A program made the position numbers and the translations under genes. Shown one piece after another: positions 18,839 through 29,109 of a stretch of DNA of 64,000 bases (its first letter is position 1; each line of letters begins with the position of its first letter). The DNA is taken from positions 1 through 64,000 of the forward strand of contig CAVRIV010000004.1 of NCBI GenBank assembly GCA_963721335.1. Reading direction: 5' to 3'. Under the pieces are notes generated by a model. That model searched no databases. It was not told the DNA's origin and was given only the letters and a program-made list of their open reading frames with translations. This DNA comes from CAVXDY01 sp963721335 (GTDB taxonomy: Bacteria; Actinomycetota; Thermoleophilia; Miltoncostaeales; Miltoncostaeaceae).

Positions 18839-21800
18839 ATGCCGGCCGCCCCCGACCCGCCCTTCGCACACCTCCACGTCCACTCCGACTACTCGGTCCT
18901 GGACGGGGCGTGCAAGATCGAGCGGCTCCTCGACCGCGTCGAGCAGATCGGCCAGAGCGCCGTCGCGCTCACCGACCACGGGGTCATGAGCGGCGCCGTC
19001 GAGCTCTACCGCCAGGCGACCAAACGGGGCATCACGCCGGTCGTGGGCCTCGAGGCCTACGTGGTGCCCGACCACCGCGAGCGCCCCACCCGCGAGCGGC
19101 GCAACCACCTGACGCTCCTCGCCGAGACGACCGAGGGCTACTACAACCTCATCAAGCTCTGCTCGGCCGGCTACCTCGAGGGCTACCACCGGAAGCCGCG
19201 CATCTCGCACGAGCTGATGGAGCGCCACGCCGACGGCCTGATCGCGCTCTCCGGGTGCCTGTCCGGCGTGGTCTGCTCGCAGCCTCGAGCGCGACGACGT
19301 CGCGGCCGCCCGCACCGAGCTCGACACCCTCGCCCGGATCTTCGGCGGCGACGACGTCTACGTGGAGATCCAGCACGCCGGCCTCGACGCGCAGACCGGC
19401 ATCAACGAGCACCTGCGGCGGCTGGCCGGCGACACCGGGCTGTCGATGGTGGCGACCTGCGACGCGCACTACCCCTGCCGCGAGGACGCCGACGCCCACG
19501 AGGCGCTCCTCGCCATCCAGACCCGCGACCTGCTGAGCAACCCGAACCGCTTCAAGTTCCAGACGAAGGAGTTCTTCCTCAAGACCGGCGCCGAGATGGC
19601 GGAGGCCCTGCCCGGCTTCCTCGACGCGCTGCCGGTCTCGCTGGAGATCGCCGAGCGGTGCGCGGCGCTCGAGCTTCCGCTCGGCGACGTCAAGCTGCCG
19701 CGCTTCCCCGTGCCCGACGGGGTCACGCCCGAGCAGTACCTGGACCGGCTGTGCCGCGAGGGCATCGCACGGCGCTACCCGCAGGGGGCGCCCGCCGAGG
19801 CCGAGGAGCGGCTGCGCTTCGAGCTGTCGGTGATCGGCGAGATGGGCTTCGCCAGCTACTTCCTGATCGTGTGGGACTACATGCGCTGGGCGCGCGAGAA
19901 CGGCGTCGGCGTGGGCCCGGGGCGCGGCTCGGCGGCCGGGTCGCTCGTGGCCTACGCGCTGCGGATCGTTGACCTCGACCCGCTCGCCCACGGCCTGCTG
20001 TTCGAGCGCTTCCTGAACCCGGGGCGCAGGAGCATGCCCGACATCGACACCGACTTCTCGGTGGCCGGCCGGGACCGGGTGGTGCAGTACGTCACCGAGA
20101 AGTACGGCACCGGCGCGGTGGCGCGCATCGGCACCTTCGGCAAGCTGCTGGCCCGGGCGGTGGTGCGGGACGCCGGGCGCGTCCTGGGCCACACCTACGG
20201 CCAGGTCGACCGCATCGCCAAGCTCGTCCCGGAGCGGCCCATCGGCATCAAGCTGGCCGACGCGATGAAGCCGGGCACCGAGCTCGCCCAGGCCTACGCC
20301 GACGATCCGATCGCCAAGGAGATCATCGACACGGCCCTGCCGCTGGAGGGCCTGGTGCGCAACGAGGGCGTCCACGCGGCGGGCGTGGTGATCGCCCCCG
20401 GCGACATCACCTCCTACCTGCCGGTGCGGCTGGACGACGAGGGCAACGTCGTGACCCAGGTGCCCGACCACGACGTCGAGGCCCTGGGGCTGCTGAAGAT
20501 GGACTTCCTGGGGCTGCGCAACCTGGACGTCATCGAGGGCTGCCTCGCGCTCATCCAGGAGCGCTCCGGGCGACGGCCCGACATCGAGACCGTGCCCCTG
20601 GACGACCCGAAGGTCTACGAGATGCTCGCCCGGGGCGAGGCGATCGGCGTCTTCCAGTTCGAGTCGAGCGGGATGCGCGAGGCGCTGCGCGAGGTGCGCC
20701 CCACGGAGTTCGCCGACCTGATCGCCCTGGTCGCGCTCTACCGCCCGGGCCCCATGGCCTTCATCAGCACCTACGCGCGCAACAAGCGCGACCCCACCCG
20801 GGTGACCTTCGAGGACCCGCGGCTCGAGTCGATCACGGGCCTCACCTACGGCGTCGCGGTGTACCAGGAGCAGCTGATGGCGATCTCCCGCGCGATCGCC
20901 GGGTTCTCGCCGGCCCGCGCGGACGACCTGCGCAAGGCCGTGGGCAAGAAGGACAAGGTCCTGATGGCCTCGCTGAAGGACGAGTTCATCGAGGGCTGCG
21001 TCGGCAGCGGCACCGCCGCGGCGGTGGCCCAGAGCCTCTGGCGCCTGTGCGAGGCGGCCGGCGACTACTCGTTCAACAAGAGCCACGCGGCCTGCTACGC
21101 GCTGCTGGCCTACCGCACGGCCTACCTCAAGGCCAACCACCCCGCCGAGTACATGGCGTCGCTGCTGAGCTCGGTGATGGACACCAAGGACCGGGTGCCC
21201 TTCTACGTGTCGGCATGCTCGGAGATGGATCTCGCGGTGCTGCCGCCCGACGTCAACCAGAGCGGCGCCGACTTCCGGGTCACCGGTGAGCGCGAGATCC
21301 GCTTCGGCCTCACGGCCACGAAGGGCGTGGGGGAGAACGCCGTGACCGCGATCCTGGCCGCGCGCGACGCGGGCGGCCCGTTCGAGTCGATCTGGGACTT
21401 CTGCCGGCGCGTGGACCAGGCGCAGGTCAACAAGCGGGCGCTGGAGAGCCTCATCCGCGCGGGAGCCCTCGACTCCACCGGCGCCACCCGCAGGGGGATG
21501 CTCGAAGCCCTCCCGGCCGCCGTGGGTCAGGCCGCCCGCCGCCGCAGCGACCTCGCGGCCGGCCAGGAGTCGCTCTTCGGGTCGATGGGGGGCAACGGCG
21601 TGGAGGCGCCGGCCGAGGTCGATCCGCCGGTCGGCACCGCCGAGATGCCCCGCGAGGAGCTGCTCGCCGCCGAGAAGGAGGCGCTCGGCCTCTACGTCTC
21701 CAGCCACCCGCTCCACGACTGCCGCCAGCAGCTCTCGCGGGCCACCACCTGCCAGCTCGCCGCCCTCACCGACCGCGCCGACGGGGAGGCCGTCACGGTG

Positions 21801-22281
21801 GGCGGGCTCGTCGGGGTCCTGAAGAGCATCACCACGCGGCGCGGCGAGCCGATGATGTTCGTGCGCCTGGACGACCTGGAGGGGTCGGTGGAGGTCGTGG
21901 TGGTGCCCGCCGTCCTCGCCGAGGCCCGCGACCTGCTCACGGCCGACGCCATGATCCTGATCTCGGGCCGCGTGGACCAGAAGGGGGAGGGCGAGACCAA
22001 GCTCGTCGCCCAGACCATCCGCGCCTTCACGCCCGAGGAGGGCGCCGAGGAGGAGCGGCTCCTGGTGCGCATCGACGCCGCCCGGCTCGCCCAGACCCCG
22101 CTGCGACGACCTGCGGCGGCTGCTGGTGGACCACGCCGGCCCCGCACCGGTGGTGCTCGACGTCGTGACGGACGGTCGCCGCCGGCGCCTGCGCCTGGGA
22201 GAGGAGTTCCGGGTCGACCCCCGCGACAACGGCCTGGTGGCCGAGCTGAAGACCCTTTTCGGCGAGCGCTGCCTGGCCTGA
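18839..22281 (+). CDS. dnaE: DNA polymerase III alpha subunit, two frame breaks
   Basis: Replicative polymerase catalytic subunit, about 1147 residues. PHP domain at the N-terminus (AHLHVHSDYSVLDG, LTDHGVMSG), palm with VGPGRGSAAGSLVAYAL and the catalytic PDIDTDFS (about residues 400-407), fingers and HhH region (KSHAACYALLAYRTAYLKANH), and OB domain near residue 985 (VTVGGLVGVLKSITTRRGEP). The frame breaks near 19280 (family sequence resumes LERDDVAAARTELD) and near 22103 (resumes DDLRRLLVDHAGPAPV). As the gene should be essential, the breaks are almost certainly sequence errors. The PHP start and overall length fit DnaE1 rather than the error-prone DnaE2. Confidence 0.93.
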
Positions 22282-22394
22282 CCGCGGGTTCTGGCAAGAC
22301 CTCCTCGGGGCCCCGCCGGTCCCCGCGCCGCGGGTTCTTGACCGGCGGAGGACAGGGCCGCTTCAATAGGCGCCTTGCCTGAGAGATCCCCCCG

Positions 22395-22799
22395 ATGACA
22401 CCCACCACCGCGGCCGCGGCGCGCGCGGCCGGGTCGTGCCGCCAGTGCCCGGTCTCGTGCGAGCGCGTCGTCTACCCCGTGGGCTGCATCGAGGGCGGGT
22501 GCTCCCGCCTCTACTCGTACGAGGACGAGGACACCGGCCGCACCTGGATCGGCTGCCTCGAGGGCGTCTACCGGGCCGAGATCGACCTCGACGGCTTCCG
22601 GCGCCTCCAGCGCACGGCGGCCGGCTTCGGCGCCCTCCGCGCCACGAAGGAGCCGCTCCCGATGTGCCGCTGCGACGTGGAGCGCACCTTCGAGCACCGC
22701 TCGGACGGGCCGTGCGTGAACCCCGACTTCCTGCTGTCGGGCCGGGACCGGGTCTACACGGTCACCGCGACGCGCCGGGAGGATGACGAGCGGGTCTAG
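22395..22799 (+). CDS. hypothetical Cys-rich protein
   Basis: Unrecognised 134-residue cytoplasmic protein. The N-terminal half has closely spaced cysteines (CRQCPVSCERVVYPVGC followed by a further Cys after IEGG), and two more occur in MCRCDV and one in GPCVNP, consistent with zinc or Fe-S binding. The middle is acidic and aromatic (YSYEDEDTGRTWIGC). Its stop overlaps the GTG of the nucleoside phosphorylase by one base, so both are co-transcribed. The 113-base gap from dnaE holds an 11-base direct repeat CCGCGGGTTCT (22282 and 22326) and a TTGACC that could be a -35 box. Confidence 0.7.
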   Translation: MTPTTAAAARAAGSCRQCPVSCERVVYPVGCIEGGCSRLYSYEDEDTGRTWIGCLEGVYRAEIDLDGFRRLQRTAAGFGALRATKEPLPMCRCDVERTFEHRSDGPCVNPDFLLSGRDRVYTVTATRREDDERV

Positions 22800-23605
22800 T
22801 GTCCGTGCCCGAGTCCGCTCCGATCGGCCTGATCACCGGGACCGGGCTCTATGAGCTGGAGGGCCTGGCCCAGCGGCGCGTCCAGGTGGTCGAGACGCCC
22901 TACGGGCCGGCGGAGGTCACCTCGGGCAGGCTCGCCGGCGTGTCCGTGCTTCACGTCCCGCGCCACGGCTCGGGCCACGCCCGGTTGTCCCACCAGGTCA
23001 CCGCGCGGGCCAACGTCGCCGCCATCGCGGCCGGGGGCGCCGCCGCGCTCGTGTCCACCACGGTCTGCGGCGCCGTGGACGCGTCGCTCGAGCTCGGCTC
23101 GCTGGTGGTCTTCGACGACCTGCACTTTCCGTCCAACCGCATGCCGGACGGCTCACTGTGCACTCTCTTCACCTCACCCGACTCCCCGGGGCGCGGCCAC
23201 TGGATCTACGAGCGCCCCTTCGGCGAGCGCGTGCGTGCCGGGCTGCTGCGCGGCGCGCAGGCCGCGGGCCTGACGGCTCGCGACGGGGGCACCTACGGCC
23301 ACGTGGACGGGCCGCGGCTCAACAGCGTCAGCGAGATCGCCCAGCTCGCGGCGGCGGGCGTCGCGGCCGTGAGCCAGACCGGGGGGCCCGAGACCGTGCT
23401 GGCCGGGGAGGCGGGCCTGGCCTTCGGCCTGGTGGGCTTCGTGACCGACCACGCCAACGGCGTGCTGCCCGAGGCGACCCCGCCTGAGACCCTGGCGCGG
23501 CTATTCGGCGAGAGCGCGGGCGTCTTCCAGCGGGCTCTCGCCGAGGCCCTGCCGCTCATCGCGGAGGATCCGGGCCGGCCGGCGGGCTTCGTGTTCTCCC
23601 TCTGA
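22799..23605 (+). CDS. MTAP/PNP-family purine nucleoside phosphorylase
   Basis: Phosphorolytic cleavage of a purine nucleoside (S-methyl-5'-thioadenosine or inosine/guanosine type). The 268-residue chain has the opening phosphate loop LITGTGLYELEGL, VPRHGSGH (phosphate-contact Arg-His), TVCGAVD, and YGHVDGPRLNSVSEI, which includes the ribose/base contacts. Asp/Asn choice for MTA versus 6-oxopurines cannot be settled by eye. It converges with the epimerase gene and the two 3' ends overlap by 105 bases. Confidence 0.85.
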   Translation: MSVPESAPIGLITGTGLYELEGLAQRRVQVVETPYGPAEVTSGRLAGVSVLHVPRHGSGHARLSHQVTARANVAAIAAGGAAALVSTTVCGAVDASLELGSLVVFDDLHFPSNRMPDGSLCTLFTSPDSPGRGHWIYERPFGERVRAGLLRGAQAAGLTARDGGTYGHVDGPRLNSVSEIAQLAAAGVAAVSQTGGPETVLAGEAGLAFGLVGFVTDHANGVLPEATPPETLARLFGESAGVFQRALAEALPLIAEDPGRPAGFVFSL

Positions 23606-24595
23606 TCCGGGCGCGAGGCGCGCCCTGCGGGCCCGCACCCAGGCCAGCTGCGCCGCGAGCCCCCGCACCAGGTTCACCCTCGGGCGCCACCCGAGCTCCC
23701 GGCGCGCACGCGAGGGGTCGGCGGCCGTCCGCGCCACGTCGCCCGCGGCCGCGCCGGCCGCCCGCACCGGCATCGAGGCTCCGGCGATCACCTCGAGCAG
23801 CGCGATCGTCTCGGCCAGGCTGGTCGGGCGCCCCCCGCCCACGTTGTAGAGCGCGCCGACGGCCGGCGCCGCCATCGCTCGCCGGATCGCCTCGACCACG
23901 TCGTCCACGTGCGTCAGATCGCGGACCTGGGCGCCATCGCCGTAGAGGGGGAACCGGGGCCCGCCCGACAGCGCCTCGCACATGCGGCGCACGGCCATGT
24001 CGGGGCGCTGGCGGGGCCCGTAGACCGTGAACAGGCGAAGCCCGGTCGTCTCGAGGCCGCGGTCCCGTGCGAGCTGGGCGAGGCCCTCGCAGGCGCGCTT
24101 GGTCGCGGCGTAGGGCGAGGGCGCCTGGGGCAGGGGCCGCTCCTCGCCGGCGGGCGCCCCCCTCACATCGCCGTAGACCGACGAGGACGATGCCCACACC
24201 ACGCGGCGCACGCGCGCCTCGCGGGCGGCGGCGAGCAGGCGGTGCGTGGCCAGCAGATTGTCGCGGATCGTCGCCGGGACGCCCTCGCCGAAGCTCGAGC
24301 GCACCCCCGGGCGGCCGGCGAGATGCACCACCGGCGGGCCGCCCGCGAGCAGGCTCCGAAGCGGTCCTGACGCCAGGTCCACCTCCACCAGATCGAACCG
24401 CGGCTCGTGGCGGAGGGTCTCGAGGTTCGCCTCCTTCTCGTCGCGGTCGTAGGTGTCGGTGAAGGCGTTGACGCCGAGCACCCGCCACCCGTCGGCCACC
24501 AGCGCCTCGCACAGCGTGGAGCCGATGAAGCCGGCGCAGCCGGTCACGACCGCGCTCGGCCGCGCCCCTCCCGCCGTCGTGTCAGGCGGTGGCAT
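23501..24595 (-). CDS. NAD-dependent epimerase/dehydratase (UDP-glucuronate 4-epimerase-like SDR)
   Basis: Extended short-chain dehydrogenase acting on a nucleotide sugar. VVTGCAGFIGSTLC binds NAD at the N-terminus, SPYAATKRACE gives the YxxxK catalytic pair, and the sequences GLRLFTVYGPRQRPDMAV and LYGDGAQVRDLTHVDDVV are typical of UDP-sugar 4-epimerases. GAGGGG lies 7 bases before the ATG. The conserved domain ends near residue 325; the remaining 40 residues run antisense into the phosphorylase gene and look non-conserved, so the stop may have been displaced. Heads a glycan group with the next minus-strand gene (14-base overlap). Confidence 0.87.
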   Translation of the reverse strand: MPPPDTTAGGARPSAVVTGCAGFIGSTLCEALVADGWRVLGVNAFTDTYDRDEKEANLETLRHEPRFDLVEVDLASGPLRSLLAGGPPVVHLAGRPGVRSSFGEGVPATIRDNLLATHRLLAAAREARVRRVVWASSSSVYGDVRGAPAGEERPLPQAPSPYAATKRACEGLAQLARDRGLETTGLRLFTVYGPRQRPDMAVRRMCEALSGGPRFPLYGDGAQVRDLTHVDDVVEAIRRAMAAPAVGALYNVGGGRPTSLAETIALLEVIAGASMPVRAAGAAAGDVARTAADPSRARRELGWRPRVNLVRGLAAQLAWVRARRARLAPGSEGEHEARRPARILRDERQGLGESPLEDARALAE

Positions 24596-26015
24596 GAACG
24601 CCCCTCGGCACCCGCGCGGTCCGCTCGCGAGCGTAGGTGACCACGGCGACGGCCACCGCCGCCGCCAGCCATGCGCAGTGCAGCAGCCAGGTGCCCGCCG
24701 TCACGTGCAGGTAGTCGGGCAGCGCGTAGCGCCAGCCGCGGTAGAGCGGGTTGAGGGTGGTCTGCAGGTCCGCGGCCCACGTCACCCGCCCGGAGAGCCC
24801 CTCGACCACCAGCCAGGCGTAGGTGAACAGGCCCACGGCGCCCAGGCCCAGCACCGCGGCCAGCCGCCCCCGGCCTCCGCCGGCCCACCAGGCGATCACG
24901 AGCACGGCGGCCGGCAGCACCACCACGAGCTGGCGCCCGGGGAACCACCAGCCCTGCATGGTGAGCGCCACGAAGGTCGCCACCAGCCACCCGGCCAGGA
25001 GCGTCAGGCCGAGCGCTCCGGCGCCGCGCGGCCGGCGGGCGGCGAGCGCGGCGACGGCCGGGACCAGCAGCAGCCACGCCGGCTGCCACGCCGCCAGGCC
25101 GAAATCGCGGTCCACCATCAGCCCCACCAGCCGCCGGCTGCGTCCGAGGTAGTGGGGGTCGTCGCCCACCACGGTCAGCTCGCCGCCGGCGAAGTGGGAG
25201 CCGGCGGCGTAGGGGGTGAGGCCGTCGTAGAGCGCCAGGTGCGCCCCGGCATGGACCAGGGCCGCGGCGGCGAGGGCTCCCAGCAGGGCGCCCGCCGTGC
25301 GCGCCCGCCCGGACCGCCACAGCAGCCACAGCCCGACGGCGGCGAGCAGCAGGGCCACCGGCGCGTACTTCACCGACAGCCACGGCAGCGCGACGACGCT
25401 GATCCCGAGCGCCCAGAGGCCGCCGCGGCCCAGGGGGCCCATCAGCGCGGCCAGCGCGACCGCGACCGCGAGCGCCGCGGGCAGCTCGGGGTAGACCTCC
25501 GAGCCGTACACCGCGAGCGGCGCCGTGGCGGAGAGCACCGCGACCACGGCGGTGGCGGGTCGCAGGGGCACCGCCAGGCGCCGCACCGCGGTCCAGAGGG
25601 TCACCGCGGCCAGGGCGGCGGCGAAGCCCGCAAGGACGAGCTTGGCGAGCACCCAGCCCCCCAGGACCATCGGGACGGCCAGGATCGCGGGCAGCAGCGG
25701 GTCGTGGGGCTCGATCAACCGGCCGTCGCCGCGATTCTCGGCCTGCGCGAGGATCTCCACCTCGTGGAAGGGCAGGTAGGCGAGGCGCCCGATCTCGTCG
25801 CTCACGTCGAGGTCGCCGTCCTCGCCCAGGCTGATGGCGCTGAGCAGGTAGTGCGGCTCGTCCCCGGTCGTCTGGGCGAGGTGCGATCCGCGGACGTCGA
25901 TCCCCGCCGCGGACGCGCCGAAGGCGATCAGCGCGACCAGGACGAGAGCCGTGCGGAGGGTCAGGACGCGCCCGAGGCGAAGCCGCGCGCCGATCGTGTC
26001 CCCGCGCACCCTCAC
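24582..26015 (-). CDS. polytopic membrane protein, GT-C-like
   Basis: About 477 residues with 10 or more hydrophobic segments (for example LVLVALIAFGASAAGI and LLLAAVGLWLLW) and an early extracytoplasmic loop TTGDEPHYLLSAISL. This DEPHY motif and topology fit lipid-linked-sugar-dependent (GT-C) glycosyltransferases of envelope glycans. The GTG at 26015 is chosen because GGGAGG lies 5 bases upstream; longer in-frame extension is Pro/Arg-rich and unlikely. Function is inferred from topology and from the neighbouring epimerase and flippase-GT2 genes. Confidence 0.78.
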   Translation of the reverse strand: MRVRGDTIGARLRLGRVLTLRTALVLVALIAFGASAAGIDVRGSHLAQTTGDEPHYLLSAISLGEDGDLDVSDEIGRLAYLPFHEVEILAQAENRGDGRLIEPHDPLLPAILAVPMVLGGWVLAKLVLAGFAAALAAVTLWTAVRRLAVPLRPATAVVAVLSATAPLAVYGSEVYPELPAALAVAVALAALMGPLGRGGLWALGISVVALPWLSVKYAPVALLLAAVGLWLLWRSGRARTAGALLGALAAAALVHAGAHLALYDGLTPYAAGSHFAGGELTVVGDDPHYLGRSRRLVGLMVDRDFGLAAWQPAWLLLVPAVAALAARRPRGAGALGLTLLAGWLVATFVALTMQGWWFPGRQLVVVLPAAVLVIAWWAGGGRGRLAAVLGLGAVGLFTYAWLVVEGLSGRVTWAADLQTTLNPLYRGWRYALPDYLHVTAGTWLLHCAWLAAAVAVAVVTYARERTARVPRGVHATA

Positions 26016-26081
26016 CTTCGCCTCCCGGGTCGCCGTCCCGCGCCGCCGGCGCGGCGGCGCAGAGTGTAAGGTCAACCGCCT

Positions 26082-27798
26082 TTGAATATAAGGTCCACCT
26101 ATCAAAAGACCTCGGGTCTGGCGAGGCCGGCGTTGACGGCGGTGACGATCGTGGCGCTCGCAGGCGCCGTCGCCTACGTCGTCCACTCGGTGGATCTGGG
26201 AGCCCTCGGCGAGACCGCCGAAGCCGCCGCGCACGATCCCCGGGGCCTGATCGTCGCCCTCGGGGCCTACGCGCTGGCCTTCGTGCTGCGCGCCGGGCTC
26301 TGGTGCCGGGCCCTCCCCGGCCTGAGCTTCGGCCAGTCGCTCGCCGCCCTGCACGTCTCGCTGGCGGGCAACCACCTGCTGCCCCTGCGCCTGGGCGAGC
26401 CGCTGCGGGTGGTGAGCGTGGTGCGCCGCGCGCGCGTCCCCGTCGCGGCGGCAACCGCCTCGACGGTCCTCCTGCGCGCCGCCGACATCCTCGCGGTCGT
26501 GGCGATCGCGGCCCTCCTCGGGCCCGAGGTCGCCGACGAGCTGGTGGGGGACGCCCGGATCCCGCTGGCGGTCGTCGCGGGGCTCCTGCTGATCGCCGCG
26601 GCCGTGTGGACGGCGCGCGATCGTGCGCCGCGCCGGGAACGCCCGGCGCGGGTGGCTCGCGCTGGCGCTGCCGGGGGCGGCGGTGGCGTGGCTGCTCGAG
26701 AGCGTGCTGGTCTGGAGCTGCGCCGGCTGGGCGGGCATCGACCTCTCGCCGCGGGACGCGGCGCTGGTCACGGCCGTGACGATCGCGGCCCAGGCCGTGG
26801 CGATCACCCCCGGCGGCGTGGGCACCTACGAGGCCGCCGCCACCGCGTCGCTGGTGGCCCTCGGCGCCGACCCGGGCGCCGCCCTGGCCGCCGCCGTGGC
26901 CGCCCACGCGCTCAAGACGGCCTACGCGCTCGTGGTGGGCGCGGTGGCCGTCGGCTGGCCCGCGCCGAGCCTGGTGGGCCGCCTGCGCCTCCCCCGGCGC
27001 ACCCCCGGCGGGCCCCGGTCGCCGCCCTCCGACCCGGCCGCGCCCGTGGTGCTGGTGATGCCCGCCCACGACGAGGAGGCGACGGTGGCCGCCGTGGTGG
27101 CCCGCGCTCCGGCGAGCGTGCGCGGCCGGCCGGTGCGCGTGCTGGTGGTGGACGACGGCTCGCGCGACCGCACCGCGGCCGAGGCCGCGCGGGCGGGGGC
27201 CGAGGTGGTGCGCATGGGCGCCAACCGGGGGCTGGGGGCCGCCGTCCGGCGCGGCCTGGCCGAGGCCGTCGCCCGGGACGCGGCGGCCGTGGCGTTCTGC
27301 GACGCCGACGGCGAGTACGCCCCCGAGGAGCTCGAGGCCATGGTCGCCCCGATCCTGGAGGGTCGCGCCGACTACGTCGTGGGCTCGCGCTTCGACGGCC
27401 GCATCGCGCACATGCGCCCGCACCGGCGCCTGGGCAACCGCGTGCTCACCTGGATCCTGTCGCGCGTGGCGCGCCGCCGGCTGGCCGACGGGCAGAGCGG
27501 CTACCGGGCCCTCTCGGCCGCCGCCGCCGCGGACGCCGAGATCGTGCACGACTTCAACTACGCCCAGGTCCTCACGCTCGATCTGCTGGGCAAGGGCTAC
27601 GCCTACGCCGAGGTCCCGATCAGCTACCGCTTCCGCCGGCACGGCACGTCGTTCGTTCGCCTGGGCCCGTACCTGCGGCGGGTGGTTCCCGCGGTCTACC
27701 GGGAGCTGAACGCGGGATCAGTCCTCGACGACGTGCGCGGCGAAGCGCTCGCGCGCGGCGGCCCAGCCCAGAGCGTCGAAGGAGCCGTCGCGTCCTAG
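26082..27798 (+). CDS. flippase-like (LPG synthase TM) domain fused to GT2 glycosyltransferase, one frame break
   Basis: Read through a break near 26618, this encodes about 570 residues. Residues 1 to about 300 form a LPG-synthase/YbhN-type membrane domain (SLAGNHLLPLRLGEPLRVVSVVRR, of which the core is GNHLLPLRLGEPLR, and ITPGGVGTYEAAATA). The C-terminal part is a GT2 domain like dolichol-phosphate sugar transferases: VVLVMPAHDEEATV, VLVVDDGSRDRT, FCDADGEY (metal-binding DxD) and DGQSGYRAL. The likely job is making and flipping a polyprenyl-linked sugar. Both frames around the break remain family-like. It converges with the FAD oxidoreductase, overlapping it by 81 bases. Confidence 0.82.
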
Positions 27799-29109
27799 GC
27801 AGTCGGCGGCGGCCCAGGCCATGGCCAGGGCGTGGTGGGCGTTGTCGTGGACGAAGAGGCCCTGGCGGCCCAGCGTGACGAGCGAGGGCTGGGCGGAGGC
27901 CCAGCGATCGAGGGCGGCGAGCGGGCCCTCGAAGCCGGCCCTCAGGATGGGATAGGCGTTCTCCAGGCGCCGCACCTCCACCTCGGCCGGGCGCGGATGC
28001 GGAAGCCCGGCCTCGACCAGACCGTCGGCCACCAGCCGGCCGAGCTCGTCGGGGCTCGCCCGCCAGATCTCGTCGCCCGGGTCGCACGGGATCTCGGCGC
28101 ACAGCACGGTGTGGCCCGGCGGATCGTCGCCGTCCCGGTAGTTCTTCGGCTCGGAGACCCGCGTGACCGGGGTCGCGCCGGTGGGCAGGTAGTGCGCGTC
28201 GAACTCCGTGTAGCGGGGCCGGTCCACCACGAGGTAGGCCAGCGTCATCGCCCGGAAGCGGAGGGTCTCGGCGGCCGCGAGGGCGTCGGCGGGAGCGGCG
28301 GGCGAGGCCATCCGCGCGAGCGCGGTGAGGGGGATCGTCGACCAGACCCGTCGTGCCGAGACCGTCTGGCCGTCCGCCAGCCCGGCGACCGCGCCGCCGG
28401 GCGAGAGGGACAGGGTCGTCGCCGCGCTCCCCAGCCTCAGGTCCACCCCGGCCCCCACGCCGGCCTCGGCGAGCGCCTCCCAGATCTGCCCGTAGCCGCG
28501 GCGCGGATAGAGGAACGAGCGCTTGCCCCGGGTCCCCCGCGAGAGCGCGCGCGCCACCACCCGTCCCGGGGAGCGCGCGCCCACGCGCCTGCGGGCCTGC
28601 TCGCCGGAGAGCTCGGCCGGATCGACCCCCCAGATCTTGCGCGCGTAGGGGAGGTAGAACCGCTCGCAGAGGGTGGGGCCGAGCGCGGCGCGCAGCACCT
28701 CGGAGAACGTGTCCGCCGCGGGATGGCGCAGAGGGCCCAGGGCGGCGTCGCGCAGCGCGCCCGCGGTCATGCCGGGCGGCAGGCGCCGCAGCAGGTCCAG
28801 CGGGCGCAGGGGGAAGGCGATCCACCGGCCGCCGAGGCGGATGCGCCCGTTGCGCGGGCGCACCTGCAGATCGTCTCCCAGCAGCCCCTGCAGGACGGTC
28901 AGGATGCGCGGCTCGATGGACGGGTGCAGGCGGTGGCTCCCGAGGTCCACGCGCACGCCGGCCACCTCGCCGCTCGCGGCCGCGCCGCCCACGAAGCCGG
29001 CGCGCTCGAGCAGAGTCACCCGGTGTCCCGCGGCCGCCGCGCGGTAGGCGGCGCCCAATCCGGCCGGGCCCGCCCCGAGCACCAGCAGGTCGCAGCTCGA
29101 CGCGCTCAG
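27718..29109 (-). CDS. FAD-dependent oxidoreductase (amine-oxidase/UGM-like), envelope-associated
   Basis: About 463 residues with an N-terminal FAD Rossmann motif, LLVLGAGPAGLGAAYRAA, then LLERAGFVGGAA, SHRLHPSIEP, CERFYLPYARKIWG and YPRRGYGQIWEAL, and a C-terminal NAYPILRAGFEGPL. This set is found in flavoproteins of actinobacterial cell-wall sugar loci related to UDP-galactopyranose mutase and protoporphyrinogen oxidase. No ATG, GTG or TTG precedes the FAD strand in frame; a CTG at 29109 overlapping the ATPase stop, or a GTG at 29082, are the only candidates. Substrate unknown. Confidence 0.82.
   Translation of the reverse strand: MSASSCDLLVLGAGPAGLGAAYRAAAAGHRVTLLERAGFVGGAAASGEVAGVRVDLGSHRLHPSIEPRILTVLQGLLGDDLQVRPRNGRIRLGGRWIAFPLRPLDLLRRLPPGMTAGALRDAALGPLRHPAADTFSEVLRAALGPTLCERFYLPYARKIWGVDPAELSGEQARRRVGARSPGRVVARALSRGTRGKRSFLYPRRGYGQIWEALAEAGVGAGVDLRLGSAATTLSLSPGGAVAGLADGQTVSARRVWSTIPLTALARMASPAAPADALAAAETLRFRAMTLAYLVVDRPRYTEFDAHYLPTGATPVTRVSEPKNYRDGDDPPGHTVLCAEIPCDPGDEIWRASPDELGRLVADGLVEAGLPHPRPAEVEVRRLENAYPILRAGFEGPLAALDRWASAQPSLVTLGRQGLFVHDNAHHALAMAWAAADCLGRDGSFDALGWAAARERFAAHVVED

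Noticed and set aside
19152..22697. 1181-codon minus-strand open frame opposite dnaE
   Set aside because: Antisense shadow of dnaE; low-complexity composition and no recognisable motif.
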